Below, one piece after another: positions 53,055-61,674 of a stretch of 64,000 bases of DNA. A program made the position numbers and the translations under genes. The notes below the pieces were generated by a model that made no database searches, was not told the origin of the DNA, and saw nothing but the letters and a program-made list of their open reading frames with translations. How positions within the stretch are numbered: position 1 is the first letter of the stretch; every line of letters starts with the position of its first letter. This stretch comes from Alphaproteobacteria bacterium (lineage in GTDB: Bacteria > Pseudomonadota > Alphaproteobacteria > Rs-D84), in NCBI GenBank assembly GCA_013316395.1, contig WSMU01000001.1:4611-68610 (forward strand), given 5' to 3'.

Positions 53055-54356
53055 TCAGGATTTTTTACTGTCTTTATATAGCTTCCAGTATTTTTTCGAC
53101 TGGTCACGAATGTTTTTAGCAAGCTTTGTTATGTCTTTGCCAAATTGCTGACCCAGGGAGTCATCAATACTGCCGCCCAGGTCTTTTGCAATTTTCATTG
53201 CCTTGTCCGCCAGATATGCAACCAGGCATCCGATAAGCAAGGTTATCATGAACCCTTCGTTGTCTATTGTCGGAACCTGGGCCGCCAGGTTGGTGTCAAC
53301 AACACCGGACAATATCGCCGCGCACAACGCCACAACAATGGACAGCGATACAAAATAAATAGCCGCGTTTATAAAGCGTGTTATTTGAGCCGACAGGTTT
53401 TCTGTTTTAAACAACCCTAAGAGTCCGTTGAATATTGTGCCGGCTATTCCGGTGTATGATGTTTTCCCGACTGTTTCCGCAATCGCTGTAAACGGCAGCA
53501 TAAATATCGCCAGGAATAAATCCGCAATAACACCCAATGCCATTAACGCAAATTTCCATATATTGATTAGGAATATTATTATGAATGCGACACCTATAAT
53601 AAATGTAAACATGCTGTGACCTATGCCGGCCAGCATCCATTTCCAGCCCGCCGCCACCGCGGTATAGAAAAATCCGGACAGGCGTGTCGGAACACACATA
53701 ATGTCTGCGGCGGCATTGGCATCGATAATTGCATCGGGTGATATATGTGCCGCGGCATAGTCGCGTATTGCCGCACATGTGTCGGGCAGGGTGGCGCCCG
53801 CCGTTTGTGCCACGGCATTTAATATCAAATCAGACATATATGTACCGACAGTGATAATCGGACCCGCAACCAGCATAAATGTTTCGGCGGGACCGTATTC
53901 GATTACAAATACCCATATCGCGATTGTAAAACCTTTTTTAACAATGCCTTCGATTGTTTTTCTGACCTCGGCGGCGCCTATTATCATTTGATATGCCTCG
54001 AACCCCATCCAGAACATAAAGGCTATGGCGATAAATATTGTTGCAAAACGCACCAGCGAACTGTCCAGAATACGGCCCAGATATGTCATCGCGTTGATAA
54101 ACGCCAGACCTATCTTTGCCTCGACAGGGACATAGTTTTCGACCAACTGGTTTTGAAAGTCCGATTGAAAAAAGTCTATGTCCTGGGATAAGTCGGTTGT
54201 AAAAGATTCCAGATTATGCGGTGTAGTCCACGCGCCATAGTCGCTGATGTCCCCAGATGCGGAGGGAATATTTGTCGCCGCGCTTGCGCCGGGCAAAACA
54301 AGAATCACACCCAGCGCGCAGACAATAATTTTTGAAAATAGCTTTTTTACTAACAT
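53055..54356 (-). CDS. VirB6/TrbL-like polytopic membrane protein (paralogue A)
   Basis: 433 residues with a signal peptide (KKLFSKIIVCALGVILVLPGASA), an early periplasmic segment, then about six membrane segments and a basic cytoplasmic tail (KLAKNIRDQSKKYWKLYKDSKK). The central pair of hydrophobic blocks, FALMALGVIADLFLAIFMLPFTAIAETVGKTS and AIYFVSLSIVVALCAAIL, fits the VirB6/TrbL core (inner-membrane channel of type IV secretion). It is the last gene of a four-gene minus-strand operon, 11 bases after paralogue B. Homology is weak; function inferred. Confidence 0.6.
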   Translation of the reverse strand: MLVKKLFSKIIVCALGVILVLPGASAATNIPSASGDISDYGAWTTPHNLESFTTDLSQDIDFFQSDFQNQLVENYVPVEAKIGLAFINAMTYLGRILDSSLVRFATIFIAIAFMFWMGFEAYQMIIGAAEVRKTIEGIVKKGFTIAIWVFVIEYGPAETFMLVAGPIITVGTYMSDLILNAVAQTAGATLPDTCAAIRDYAAAHISPDAIIDANAAADIMCVPTRLSGFFYTAVAAGWKWMLAGIGHSMFTFIIGVAFIIIFLINIWKFALMALGVIADLFLAIFMLPFTAIAETVGKTSYTGIAGTIFNGLLGLFKTENLSAQITRFINAAIYFVSLSIVVALCAAILSGVVDTNLAAQVPTIDNEGFMITLLIGCLVAYLADKAMKIAKDLGGSIDDSLGQQFGKDITKLAKNIRDQSKKYWKLYKDSKKS

Positions 54357-54367
54357 CTGGTCTCTTG

Positions 54368-55804
54368 TTATTTTTTGCCGAAAGACTTGGATAGTGCCCC
54401 GAATATCTGTGTTGGTGCGGACCAGATTTTCTTGCCTAAATCCTTGGTCCAGGCGCCAAAGTCGAATTCTTCTTTTGATGGCGCGGCCAGTATCTTGTTA
54501 ACGCGCGGCGCCACAACATAATAATATAACAGGAACAAGCCTATCATTAGCATCAGGAAATCCCAGCCGTCCGACATAAAGTCAAATGCACCCGGATAGT
54601 GGCGTTCAACCTCGGCACGGCGTGCGGTAAAGCAGGCCTTGAAGCGGGCGGCATCCATTTCGCCATCGGCCAAGGCAACGCGTTCGCAGTCTGAAAATAC
54701 GCGCATTACCGACAGTGTTTGGGCATCCGGGTTTTCAGGCGCCACCCCCAGCATCGGCGGCAGTATCGCACTGTAGCCATCGGCGGGGCCGGGGAAGAAT
54801 TCATCGGCTGCGTATGATATGGTTGCATACAGGATAACTATTTTAAGTGTGATAGCGACTATTTGAATTGCAGATTTTACCAGCATATTGACTGCATTAC
54901 CGGTAAGGCCCGATGCCAGTTTCCATGTCTTTTCAAATGCCGCGGCCGCTAATAAAAATGGCAGGAATATTATTAGGAACACCAACTTGAACACGACAGA
55001 GAGCACCTGGAAGAATAGGTCAAAGCCGATTATTAAAAACATTAGCACCAGCGCCAGTCCCGCCAGCCATGTAAACAATCCGCCCCCCAGCCCCAGCCAT
55101 GCATAGTTCATCAGCGCAAAACCGCCCGCCGCCCCGGCGAGCATTACACTATTTAAATTGCCCATAACACACATAAAGGGGCCCATAACAGGATTTAATA
55201 TATCGTCAGAGTTTTCGGCCGTCTGTTCCAGTACGTGACACTGTGACGCCTCCGATGTGCCGGTGGCGGCCATAGACAGCTCGGCCCCGACAAACATTAC
55301 CGGTGTTATTGTAATTGATGCGACTGTTTTTAGGGCCGCCGTGCCGCCCATTCCCAGCACGCCCATCATTGCGCCAACAATCATAATTCGTGCGCCTTGG
55401 CGCCAGACTTTGTCGAACCATGATGTGAAGTCTAGCTTTTTTTCAGATGTATCCAGTGCGGTTGTTTTTTGCGCCGCGCCATAGATATGCCTTATGGCTT
55501 CGATAAATAAAAATATGCCAAAGCCCACGGCCATAAGTATCCACAGCCATTGAACAATGGCATCCCAGAACATTTCCGTGGCACGTCCGATGACGGCAAA
55601 CAGGTCTGAGATATAGCCGCACATAAAGCACCCGGATGCATCGGCGATGTTATCCGATGCACCGATTGCCCCCATAAAGCCTTCCATGCTGGTATATGTC
55701 AGCGCGGCGCCCCCGATTGATGACGACAGATACCAAATACCAATCCCCAGGGCGACGGCACCCATTAAAAAACGTATGGCAATCAAGATTAGTTGCGCTT
55801 TCAT
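54368..55804 (-). CDS. VirB6/TrbL-like polytopic membrane protein (paralogue B)
   Basis: 478 residues. A first membrane segment (QLILIAIRFLMGAVALGIGIWYLSSSI) is followed by Cys59-Phe-Met-Cys62, matching the CWxC motif of two other paralogues. Then come several spans including VFKLVFLIIFLPFLLAAAAFEKTWKLASG and VAITLKIVILYATISYAADEFF, a cytoplasmic domain with two further Cys, and a last span with LLYYYVVAPRVNKIL. It overlaps paralogue C by 4 bases (ATGA). Confidence 0.6.
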   Translation of the reverse strand: MKAQLILIAIRFLMGAVALGIGIWYLSSSIGGAALTYTSMEGFMGAIGASDNIADASGCFMCGYISDLFAVIGRATEMFWDAIVQWLWILMAVGFGIFLFIEAIRHIYGAAQKTTALDTSEKKLDFTSWFDKVWRQGARIMIVGAMMGVLGMGGTAALKTVASITITPVMFVGAELSMAATGTSEASQCHVLEQTAENSDDILNPVMGPFMCVMGNLNSVMLAGAAGGFALMNYAWLGLGGGLFTWLAGLALVLMFLIIGFDLFFQVLSVVFKLVFLIIFLPFLLAAAAFEKTWKLASGLTGNAVNMLVKSAIQIVAITLKIVILYATISYAADEFFPGPADGYSAILPPMLGVAPENPDAQTLSVMRVFSDCERVALADGEMDAARFKACFTARRAEVERHYPGAFDFMSDGWDFLMLMIGLFLLYYYVVAPRVNKILAAPSKEEFDFGAWTKDLGKKIWSAPTQIFGALSKSFGKK

Positions 55805-57000
55805 TTACCGTCCGATTTGCTGTCTTTTGTGTCGCCGCCGCTGATTACGATGCCACCGATTTTTTTCGCTGTTTGTGCAATCGCGGATGTCAGTTTCATT
55901 GCATCGTTTGCCAACTGTTCGCTAAGTTCGGTTTCCGTGCTGACTTCAAATGCCCCCAGAATCATTTTTGTAACCTGGGGTATTTGGTCGTATATATAGT
56001 TTAGAACATACACCAGAACAATTGCCCCCCCCAGGGTCATCTGCGCCAGGTTATCCTGGCTAAGGTCTGATGCAAATACTTCGCCGTTTGTAATCAGCGT
56101 CATTAAATCCGCCGCTGATTCGCCCGGGGTTGAAAAGAACTTTGCGATAATTACCATTATAACGGTATATGTAATCACCGCCGCCGCCAGGCCGATAATG
56201 GCACCGATGACTTTTTTAAACTGTTCCGCGCCGACGTTTTTCCCCAGTGATGACAGCCACTTTGGCCCGTCTGCGCCCTTGAATGCGACCAGTGTCAGCG
56301 ACAGCGGAAACAAAAACGCAAAAAATGTCATGGCGACAATGATGTCGGCAAAGTAAAAACAGAAACGCACAAAGAGCTTAAAGAAGCCATAGAAAAGATA
56401 AAGCCCGATAGCAAATAGTATTATATGCTTTATAACCGCGCCAACCCCCAGCAGGGCGGACCATGAAAACGCGTTGTCCATTATGGCGATGCCCAGCTTC
56501 ATGTATGCCTGGAACTGTGTAATGGTTGTCTTCATAATATTGATGACAGTATCGCGCAGTTCGGGACGATAGAAGCCGTCATCAGACATTGGCATCGGCT
56601 GGTAGGTAACACGTTCTGCGACGGTTTCTTCGTCTATTTGCAGCATGTTTTGCGTATATGCGGCGGTTATCTGGGCGACGGGTTCAAACGTTATTGTTGT
56701 AACAAACCGGGGCAGCATTACCCCCAGCGACAGAAATGCAAACGCCACCAGTGAATTGATTATAACCGGCTGAATAGATTTGGCATAAAACGGGTCGGTG
56801 CCGCCGCCTTTGATGTTTTTCCATACGGCGCTTATGGCAAAAAACGCAAACAGAACACAAAACAGCACCGCGCAAAACAAAACGAATTTATCATAGACCG
56901 ATGCGGCGGCGGCGGATATTACCTGGAACAGTCTGTCAAAGACAGGGCAGCCCCAGCACTGCACGCTATCTTCGATTAAAGGGTTTATCCATTGGTTCAT
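55801..57000 (-). CDS. VirB6/TrbL-like polytopic membrane protein (paralogue C)
   Basis: 399 residues without a cleavable signal. N-terminal CWGC (15-18), then spans FVLFCAVLFCVLFAFFAISAVW and IINSLVAFAFLSLGVMLPRFVTTITFEPV. Asp-Pro (69-70), Pro-Arg (97-98) and Glu-Pro (106-107) line up with the same residues in the divergent paralogue E. The core span pair FYFADIIVAMTFFAFLFPLSLTLVAFKG and AVITYTVIMVIIAKFF follows. Its ATG overlaps the stop of paralogue D by one base and its end overlaps paralogue B by four. Confidence 0.62.
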   Translation of the reverse strand: MNQWINPLIEDSVQCWGCPVFDRLFQVISAAAASVYDKFVLFCAVLFCVLFAFFAISAVWKNIKGGGTDPFYAKSIQPVIINSLVAFAFLSLGVMLPRFVTTITFEPVAQITAAYTQNMLQIDEETVAERVTYQPMPMSDDGFYRPELRDTVINIMKTTITQFQAYMKLGIAIMDNAFSWSALLGVGAVIKHIILFAIGLYLFYGFFKLFVRFCFYFADIIVAMTFFAFLFPLSLTLVAFKGADGPKWLSSLGKNVGAEQFKKVIGAIIGLAAAVITYTVIMVIIAKFFSTPGESAADLMTLITNGEVFASDLSQDNLAQMTLGGAIVLVYVLNYIYDQIPQVTKMILGAFEVSTETELSEQLANDAMKLTSAIAQTAKKIGGIVISGGDTKDSKSDGK

Positions 57001-58289
57001 TATTTTTTCTTTATCCAGCCGGCGGCCTTGCCGATTGATTTACCCCAGTTCTTTGCACCGGCCCATGTCTTTTTCGCATCGCCCGTCACACGGTTATATA
57101 GCGCATCAGACGCCGGTGCATACATCTTTAGCCGTTCGCGTGTTAAATCAAAAATCCGCAGCATCAGATAGAATGTCAAGATAGCGGACATCCACATTAC
57201 CGAGTGGCCGCCAAAGCCCATGTCGGTATTTGCCACGGTTGGGATGTTTGATGCCGCGCTGCCGCCGGCGGCGACAACAAATACCGAAGAGTTCCAGTTA
57301 AACAGCGCGCGCACGATTGCAACGTTAATGGTTAATATGAACGCGCATGCAATCATTGTTATAATTAGCGTCTGTAGCGCCTTGGTTATGCCGGAGAATG
57401 CGGGCCATATATCGAACCACTTGTCGGGATTCTTTGGCTTTGCGACCCAGGTCAGAACCTGAAACGGGTAGAGAATCAGTGCCATTCCGAATTCAAAAAT
57501 CGCCTGAATAATCAGCAGCGCCATAAACAGGTTACAGCCGACGAATGTGGTTACCAGCAATATTCCAGATATTACGTTCATAAAGTCTTCGCCGCCGTGC
57601 GGTATCAGTGTAATCAGCCCGCGCAGTCCGCGATGAATAAATTCAAAGCCGCGTTTTATCATTTGGTTGTTTGTGTGGCTGATGTCGGCAACAGGCTGGG
57701 TCAGGAATTCGCAACTGCGTTCTGATATCCAGCCGTGTTCAAGTATGTCGGGCGGGCAGGGAACCTGAGGGGCGGCGGATGCAACGATGCCGCCTGTATT
57801 TATTCCATCCGTAATGGCGCGGGTGTAAATTGCGCCGAATTCCAGAAACGGGTTAACCAGCCATTCTGTTACATATACCGGCTTTAACTGAAGCAGTACA
57901 ACCGCGGCGATAATGGCGCGCATGCCGGGTTTTAGCATGTTTTGTGCGATTGTCATTGCATCGGCCTTTCCGGTAGCCATTTCCCCGCCGCCGGAAAATC
58001 CAAAGAACGACACCCACTTGGCCGGAAAGTACATTTTCACCAGGTATAGCGCCATTGATATTCCCAGGAACAGCCATACCAGCATGTATATAATACCGTT
58101 GCCGCGGCCGACAAAAAATTCATAGCCGCCGGTTGCAACCGTCATAAATGCGTCAAGTACCATTGGCACGAACGGTGCCAGGTTAAAGCTGTCCACGATG
58201 CCCCACGCGGCATGTGCAGACATTGGCGCAAACATGACGCATAATGCGGCCAGGGCGGGTAAAAATTTTTTAATCAGATGCATAGACAT
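57000..58289 (-). CDS. VirB6/TrbL-like polytopic membrane protein (paralogue D)
   Basis: 429 residues with a signal peptide (KKFLPALAALCVMFAPMSAHA). A span near 60-85 (IIYMLVWLFLGISMALYLVKMYFPAKW) and the core FVGCNLFMALLIIQAIFEFGMALILYPFQVLTWVAKP and ITMIACAFILTINVAIVRALF follow, with a basic C-terminus (TWAGAKNWGKSIGKAAGWIKKK). First gene of the minus-strand operon. TATAAT at 58310-58305 (minus) lies on the outer edge of the palindrome shared with the divergent gene. Confidence 0.62.
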   Translation of the reverse strand: MSMHLIKKFLPALAALCVMFAPMSAHAAWGIVDSFNLAPFVPMVLDAFMTVATGGYEFFVGRGNGIIYMLVWLFLGISMALYLVKMYFPAKWVSFFGFSGGGEMATGKADAMTIAQNMLKPGMRAIIAAVVLLQLKPVYVTEWLVNPFLEFGAIYTRAITDGINTGGIVASAAPQVPCPPDILEHGWISERSCEFLTQPVADISHTNNQMIKRGFEFIHRGLRGLITLIPHGGEDFMNVISGILLVTTFVGCNLFMALLIIQAIFEFGMALILYPFQVLTWVAKPKNPDKWFDIWPAFSGITKALQTLIITMIACAFILTINVAIVRALFNWNSSVFVVAAGGSAASNIPTVANTDMGFGGHSVMWMSAILTFYLMLRIFDLTRERLKMYAPASDALYNRVTGDAKKTWAGAKNWGKSIGKAAGWIKKK

Positions 58290-58304
58290 ATATTTATTGT
58301 TTTC

Positions 58305-58339
58305 AATTATATCACATTTGGGGGAAAATGTGATATAGT
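58305..58339. promoter_or_regulatory. Symmetric divergent promoter with 12-bp-arm palindrome
   Basis: TATATCACATTT (58308-58319) and AAATGTGATATA (58326-58337) are perfect inverted arms around GGGGGA. Each outer edge overlaps a -10 box: TATAGT (58334-58339, plus) and TATAAT (58310-58305, minus). One bound regulator could control both directions of the VirB6-like array. Confidence 0.65.
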
Positions 58340-58346
58340 TAAAGCA

Positions 58347-59642
58347 ATGGGGCGCCTAAAAAAATTTTGGATAGTGTTTTTGTCTTTCCTGCCGCTGTCG
58401 GCGGGTGCGGTGGCGCCGTTTGTTGTTGGTGGCATCGCGGGTGCGGTGGGAATTGTGGGCTTTTCCATATTTCGTACGGCCGCGCCGGTTAATATGTCGG
58501 ATGCGCTTACGTTTTTCAGCAGTTGCTGGACATGCGACATGTTCGGCAGTGTTATGTCCACGATGTCTATATTATTGCCAAAGGCGTTTCATGCAATCGC
58601 GGGTGTGGTAATACCTTTTGCGGCGGTTTTAACAGCGGTTTGGTTTGCGTGGAAAATTTTTTCAGGATTTTTAAATGCCAAGATTGACGACCCCTGGTCG
58701 ATTACAGGCCTGTTTGGTACGCATCTTATAAAGCTTTGCTTTGTATGCGCGCTGCTGGCATTGCCGTTGCCGCGGTTGATATCTCAAATCGCGATAGAGC
58801 CGATATTTACAGTTGGTCTGTCGGTAAATCATATTGCGGCGGATATGGCGGGTGAAAACAAATTTAACGAATGTGTTGTTGCGACCGCGCTGGCCGATGC
58901 CACGATTACCGATTCGCAGGCCGCCGATGCGGGCGCGTTTTCGCCAAATCTGCGTCATAATTTGGCGTGCGAGGTTGGAAATGTTCACCAGATGACAGGT
59001 CTGGGGATGACGGTGGGTTGGACCATGATGAATATGGCCTTTAACGCCCAGTACATGCACAAGATTATGTGGGATGTTCCTATTTTTCCAAATGTTCCGA
59101 TATTCTTTTGCGGTTTGATGATAATAGTGCTGTTCTTTTTCGCACTGCTGCCGATTCCGATTTATTTCCTGGAGATATTTATAAAGCTGTCGATGGATTT
59201 AATCATGCTGCCGCTGATGCTGCTGGGGTGGTTGTTTAAGGGCTGGCCGATATTCCCCCAGGGTGGGCGCACAATAAAAAGCATGATAGATGATGTAGTC
59301 CAGGGTACAGTCGGTATCGCGATGACGGGTGTGTTTTTAACATTTGCGATAATGTTTTTAAATGCGGTATTTGGCAGTTGGAGTGGGGCGACGCGATTGG
59401 CGGCGGCGCTGCGTGAAAACGATTCGACGCTGCTGATGGATGGTCTGCTGATGCGTAACGACAGTATTGTTACAATAATCCTTATGGGAATTTTTATCGC
59501 GATGTTCATGACAATGATACCTGCACTGGTTAAGACGCTGTTTAATGTCCAGATATCGGATAAATATTACGAATCGACGAAAAAGAATTTAAATATAATG
59601 TGGGGAAATATGAAAAAATGGTACGCCGCGTTAAAAAAATAA
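58347..59642 (+). CDS. VirB6/TrbL-like polytopic membrane protein (paralogue E, divergent)
   Basis: 431 residues from ATG 58347, which lies 7 bases after TATAGT (leaderless) and gives a signal peptide GRLKKFWIVFLSFLPLSAGAVA; the in-frame ATG at 58278 is upstream of the promoter and rejected. CWTC (60-63), Asp-Asp-Pro-Trp (114-117), Pro-Arg (142-143) and Glu-Pro (151-152) match paralogue C. The core span LLPIPIYFLEIFIKLSMDLIMLPLMLLGWLFKGWPIFPQGG is the most VirB6-like segment of the set. Ends in a basic tail. Confidence 0.62.
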   Translation: MGRLKKFWIVFLSFLPLSAGAVAPFVVGGIAGAVGIVGFSIFRTAAPVNMSDALTFFSSCWTCDMFGSVMSTMSILLPKAFHAIAGVVIPFAAVLTAVWFAWKIFSGFLNAKIDDPWSITGLFGTHLIKLCFVCALLALPLPRLISQIAIEPIFTVGLSVNHIAADMAGENKFNECVVATALADATITDSQAADAGAFSPNLRHNLACEVGNVHQMTGLGMTVGWTMMNMAFNAQYMHKIMWDVPIFPNVPIFFCGLMIIVLFFFALLPIPIYFLEIFIKLSMDLIMLPLMLLGWLFKGWPIFPQGGRTIKSMIDDVVQGTVGIAMTGVFLTFAIMFLNAVFGSWSGATRLAAALRENDSTLLMDGLLMRNDSIVTIILMGIFIAMFMTMIPALVKTLFNVQISDKYYESTKKNLNIMWGNMKKWYAALKK

Positions 59643-59696
59643 AAAATCAAGTGCTTTATTTAATGCCGGCCCCTTTTTTGAATATTCCGAATCTGA

Positions 59697-59702
59697 TATA
59701 AT
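59697..59702 (+). promoter_or_regulatory. -10 box of the 59711 gene, leaderless start
   Basis: TATAAT (59697-59702) lies 8 bases before ATG 59711 with no ribosome binding site. Confidence 0.5.
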
Positions 59703-59710
59703 TCATACCG

Positions 59711-60220
59711 ATGAAAAAGTTTCCGATTCTTTACTGGCCCCGAAACACAAAGGGTGACGAAGAATATCGCCTGGCGCGTAAGGTGATTAGCAATGCGACC
59801 GGCGTTATGCCCCGGCTGTGGGCCGAAGACCTGGATTTGGGTCGTATATTTTCGGAAAATCCGGATGCGGCGGTTTATTATCCCGTATTTTGTGAAAGCA
59901 CGGGCTGGTGGGGCGAGCTGCTGGGGGGTGATGCGGTTGTTACGGACAAGGTTATTATTTCCCCGGAATGTCAGCTAATGGTGATAGAGGCCGCGCATCA
60001 TGCACGCAGTCGCGGCGGGACGCAGCTGCTGGCGGCAGAGATATATCCGGCCAGCGGCTTTTTCAAGAAGATGAACAGCGGCATCGCCACGGTGGCGGAC
60101 ATGCTGGCGACGGATACGGGAACAATACTGGCACTGTTTTCAGGGAAAAGTTCCGCGTCATTTATAAATGTATTGGAATCGACGGGTAATTCGTATCTGG
60201 GGTGCATTGGGCGATACTAG
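59711..60220 (+). CDS. Hypothetical protein, 169 aa
   Basis: 169 residues, no signal peptide and no clear membrane span. Features: YWPRNTKGDEEYRLARKV near the start, a Cys/Trp/Gly stretch CESTGWWGELLGGD, then VIEAAHHARSRGGTQLLAAEIYP. It follows the divergent VirB6-like gene by 68 bases with its own leaderless promoter. I do not recognise the family; the position suggests a possible link to the membrane array, but that is only inference. Confidence 0.6.
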   Translation: MKKFPILYWPRNTKGDEEYRLARKVISNATGVMPRLWAEDLDLGRIFSENPDAAVYYPVFCESTGWWGELLGGDAVVTDKVIISPECQLMVIEAAHHARSRGGTQLLAAEIYPASGFFKKMNSGIATVADMLATDTGTILALFSGKSSASFINVLESTGNSYLGCIGRY

Positions 60221-60228
60221 AATATCGC

Positions 60229-60256
60229 TTGATTTCTGTAAAAATCCTTGTATAAT
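60229..60256 (+). promoter_or_regulatory. rpmE promoter
   Basis: TTGATT (60229-60234), a 16-base spacer, TATAAT (60251-60256). AAAAGGG is the ribosome binding site 8 bases before the rpmE ATG. Confidence 0.75.
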
Positions 60257-60287
60257 CTGCACGCTAAAAATATAAAAGGGTATTGCT

Positions 60288-60500
60288 ATGAAAAAAGGTA
60301 TTCATCCCGCGTATCATGAAATCAACGTCACAATGACGGACGGGAAGACTGTAAAAATGTATTCTTCGGTTAAGAAAGATTTGATTCTGTCGACCGATAA
60401 TTTGAACCATTCCGCCTGGACCGGCCAGCGCAGCAACGCCGGCGACAAGGGTCAGCGTGCCAGCCAGTTCAAGAGCAAGTTCGCAGGCTTTAAGTTTTAA
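60288..60500 (+). CDS. rpmE: 50S ribosomal protein L31, zinc-free type
   Basis: 70 residues. MKKGIHPAYHEINVTMTDG and the closing RASQFKSKFAGFKF are L31 signatures. The zinc cysteines of the CxxC form are absent; NHSAWTGQRS takes their place, as in the alphaproteobacterial form of L31. It bridges the large and small subunits. It is followed after 30 bases by the inositol-phosphatase-like gene. Confidence 0.95.
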   Translation: MKKGIHPAYHEINVTMTDGKTVKMYSSVKKDLILSTDNLNHSAWTGQRSNAGDKGQRASQFKSKFAGFKF

Positions 60501-60530
60501 TAATTATTGCGGGGCGGGGGCGCATATACT

Positions 60531-61238
60531 ATGGATTTGCTGTTAAAAGGTTCCACTGAGTTAAATAAGATGTTTGCCGCGCTGCAACGTACGGCGGACG
60601 GTTTGCGCCGTGATTTCGGTGAGGTGGAAAATCTGCAGCAGTCACTGCGTGGTGCGCGCGATTTTGTGGCCAAGGCGGCCGCCCGCATAGAAGAGAGCAT
60701 TCTGTCAGACCTGTTGCTGGTTCGGCCGGCGGCGGGGCTGCTGACGCCGAACGTCAGCCGTGATGGCGACGGTCGCGATGAATTTGTTTTGGCTATATCC
60801 GGTGCGGCAAACTTTGTGCGTGCCAATCCGCGTTTTGCGATTTCGTTGGCGTTGCGCTCTAATGACGAAACGAAGATTGCACTGATTTATTCCCCGATTG
60901 ACGAAAGGCTGTATTATGCGGAGGCCGGCAATGGCGCATATATGTTTTCCGCGTTCCATTCCGCCAGAATAAAGGTATCTAATCTGGCCGACCCGGCGGA
61001 TTTGACAATCGCATATAATACGTCTGATATTCGTGCGCCGCGCTGCGCTAATCCCCGGCGGACGGGTTGTCCGGCAATGGATTTGGCGTGGGTTGCCGCG
61101 GGCAAGTTTGATGCGTTTGTGTCCGATGCGCTGGATTGGGCCGAAATTGCGGCGGGCGACCTGATTATACGCGAGGCCGCGGGTCATATCGAAATGGGCG
61201 CCGATTTAATCGCAACAAACGGAAAGGTTGCGCTGTAA
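60531..61238 (+). CDS. Inositol-monophosphatase-like protein with degenerate metal site
   Basis: 235 residues from ATG 60531, with GGGGCGGGGG upstream. The fold is clear: NFVRANPRFAISLAL (83-109 region), AMDLAWVAAGKFDAF and LDWAEIAAGDLIIREAAG match IMPase/SuhB proteins. But the metal-binding WxxDPxDGT box reads EFVLAISGAANF, losing both Asp, and the Glu of the EE motif is not seen. The D of the usual WDxAAG box is present only as Glu204. Probably not a phosphatase; SuhB-like binding to RNA polymerase is one alternative. Lies between rpmE and a terminator. Confidence 0.78.
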   Translation: MDLLLKGSTELNKMFAALQRTADGLRRDFGEVENLQQSLRGARDFVAKAAARIEESILSDLLLVRPAAGLLTPNVSRDGDGRDEFVLAISGAANFVRANPRFAISLALRSNDETKIALIYSPIDERLYYAEAGNGAYMFSAFHSARIKVSNLADPADLTIAYNTSDIRAPRCANPRRTGCPAMDLAWVAAGKFDAFVSDALDWAEIAAGDLIIREAAGHIEMGADLIATNGKVAL

Positions 61239-61262
61239 CGCGCCGCCGGTGATATAAAAAAT

Positions 61263-61291
61263 AAAACCCCCGCGTTTCGCGGGGGTTTTTT
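61263..61291 (+). terminator. Strong intrinsic terminator
   Basis: AAAACCCCCGCG (61263-61274) pairs with CGCGGGGGTTTT (61278-61289) over a three-base loop, then more T. Ends the rpmE unit. Confidence 0.9.
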
Positions 61292-61674
61292 CGCGCAATT
61301 TATATTCGTGATTGTTAGAAGGTCGTGGTGGGCGGCAATGAATAATGAGAAGGCGCACATACATCATATGCAAAGGGCCGCCCACTATAAAAAGGAAAAG
61401 ACCACTTAAGAAATAAGCGGTCGGGGTGTTTACAAATCAACAAGTAAGTGACCCTGTTGGCCTTCGGCGAACCTTATAACCAACAGCACCCCGACCACGA
61501 TGTCAAGGCGTAACGGTGCAAATATGCGCCGCACTAATATATTGTTATCGATGCAATTCGCACCGTACTTGTTGGGCTTGTAACGGCCCCGAACCCAAAT
61601 TCCCATCCGGATTCGGTTATTATTATGTATCACCCGGCGCCGAAATACAAGAATATATTCGTGATGGATATTTG
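61292..61674 (-). ncRNA. Candidate structured RNA or DNA element in a gene-free stretch
   Basis: No credible protein gene. Long perfect inverted pairs lie one after another: GTGGGCGGC (61328) with GCCGCCCAC (61377); GGTCGGGGTG (61419) with CACCCCGACC (61487); CTGTTGG (61454) with CCAACAG (61480), nested in the last; ACGGTGC (61513) with GCACCGT (61560). On the minus strand a promoter (TTGTCA-N18-TATATT near 61681-61652) and a terminator-like hairpin (ACCGCTTA/TAAGTGGT, 61422-61400, then TTTTCC) bracket about 250 bases. I cannot match it to a known RNA class. Confidence 0.4.

Noticed and set aside
58308..58337. CRP/FNR binding site
   Set aside because: The half-sites are in the reverse order (TCACA then TGTGA) compared with TGTGA-N6-TCACA.
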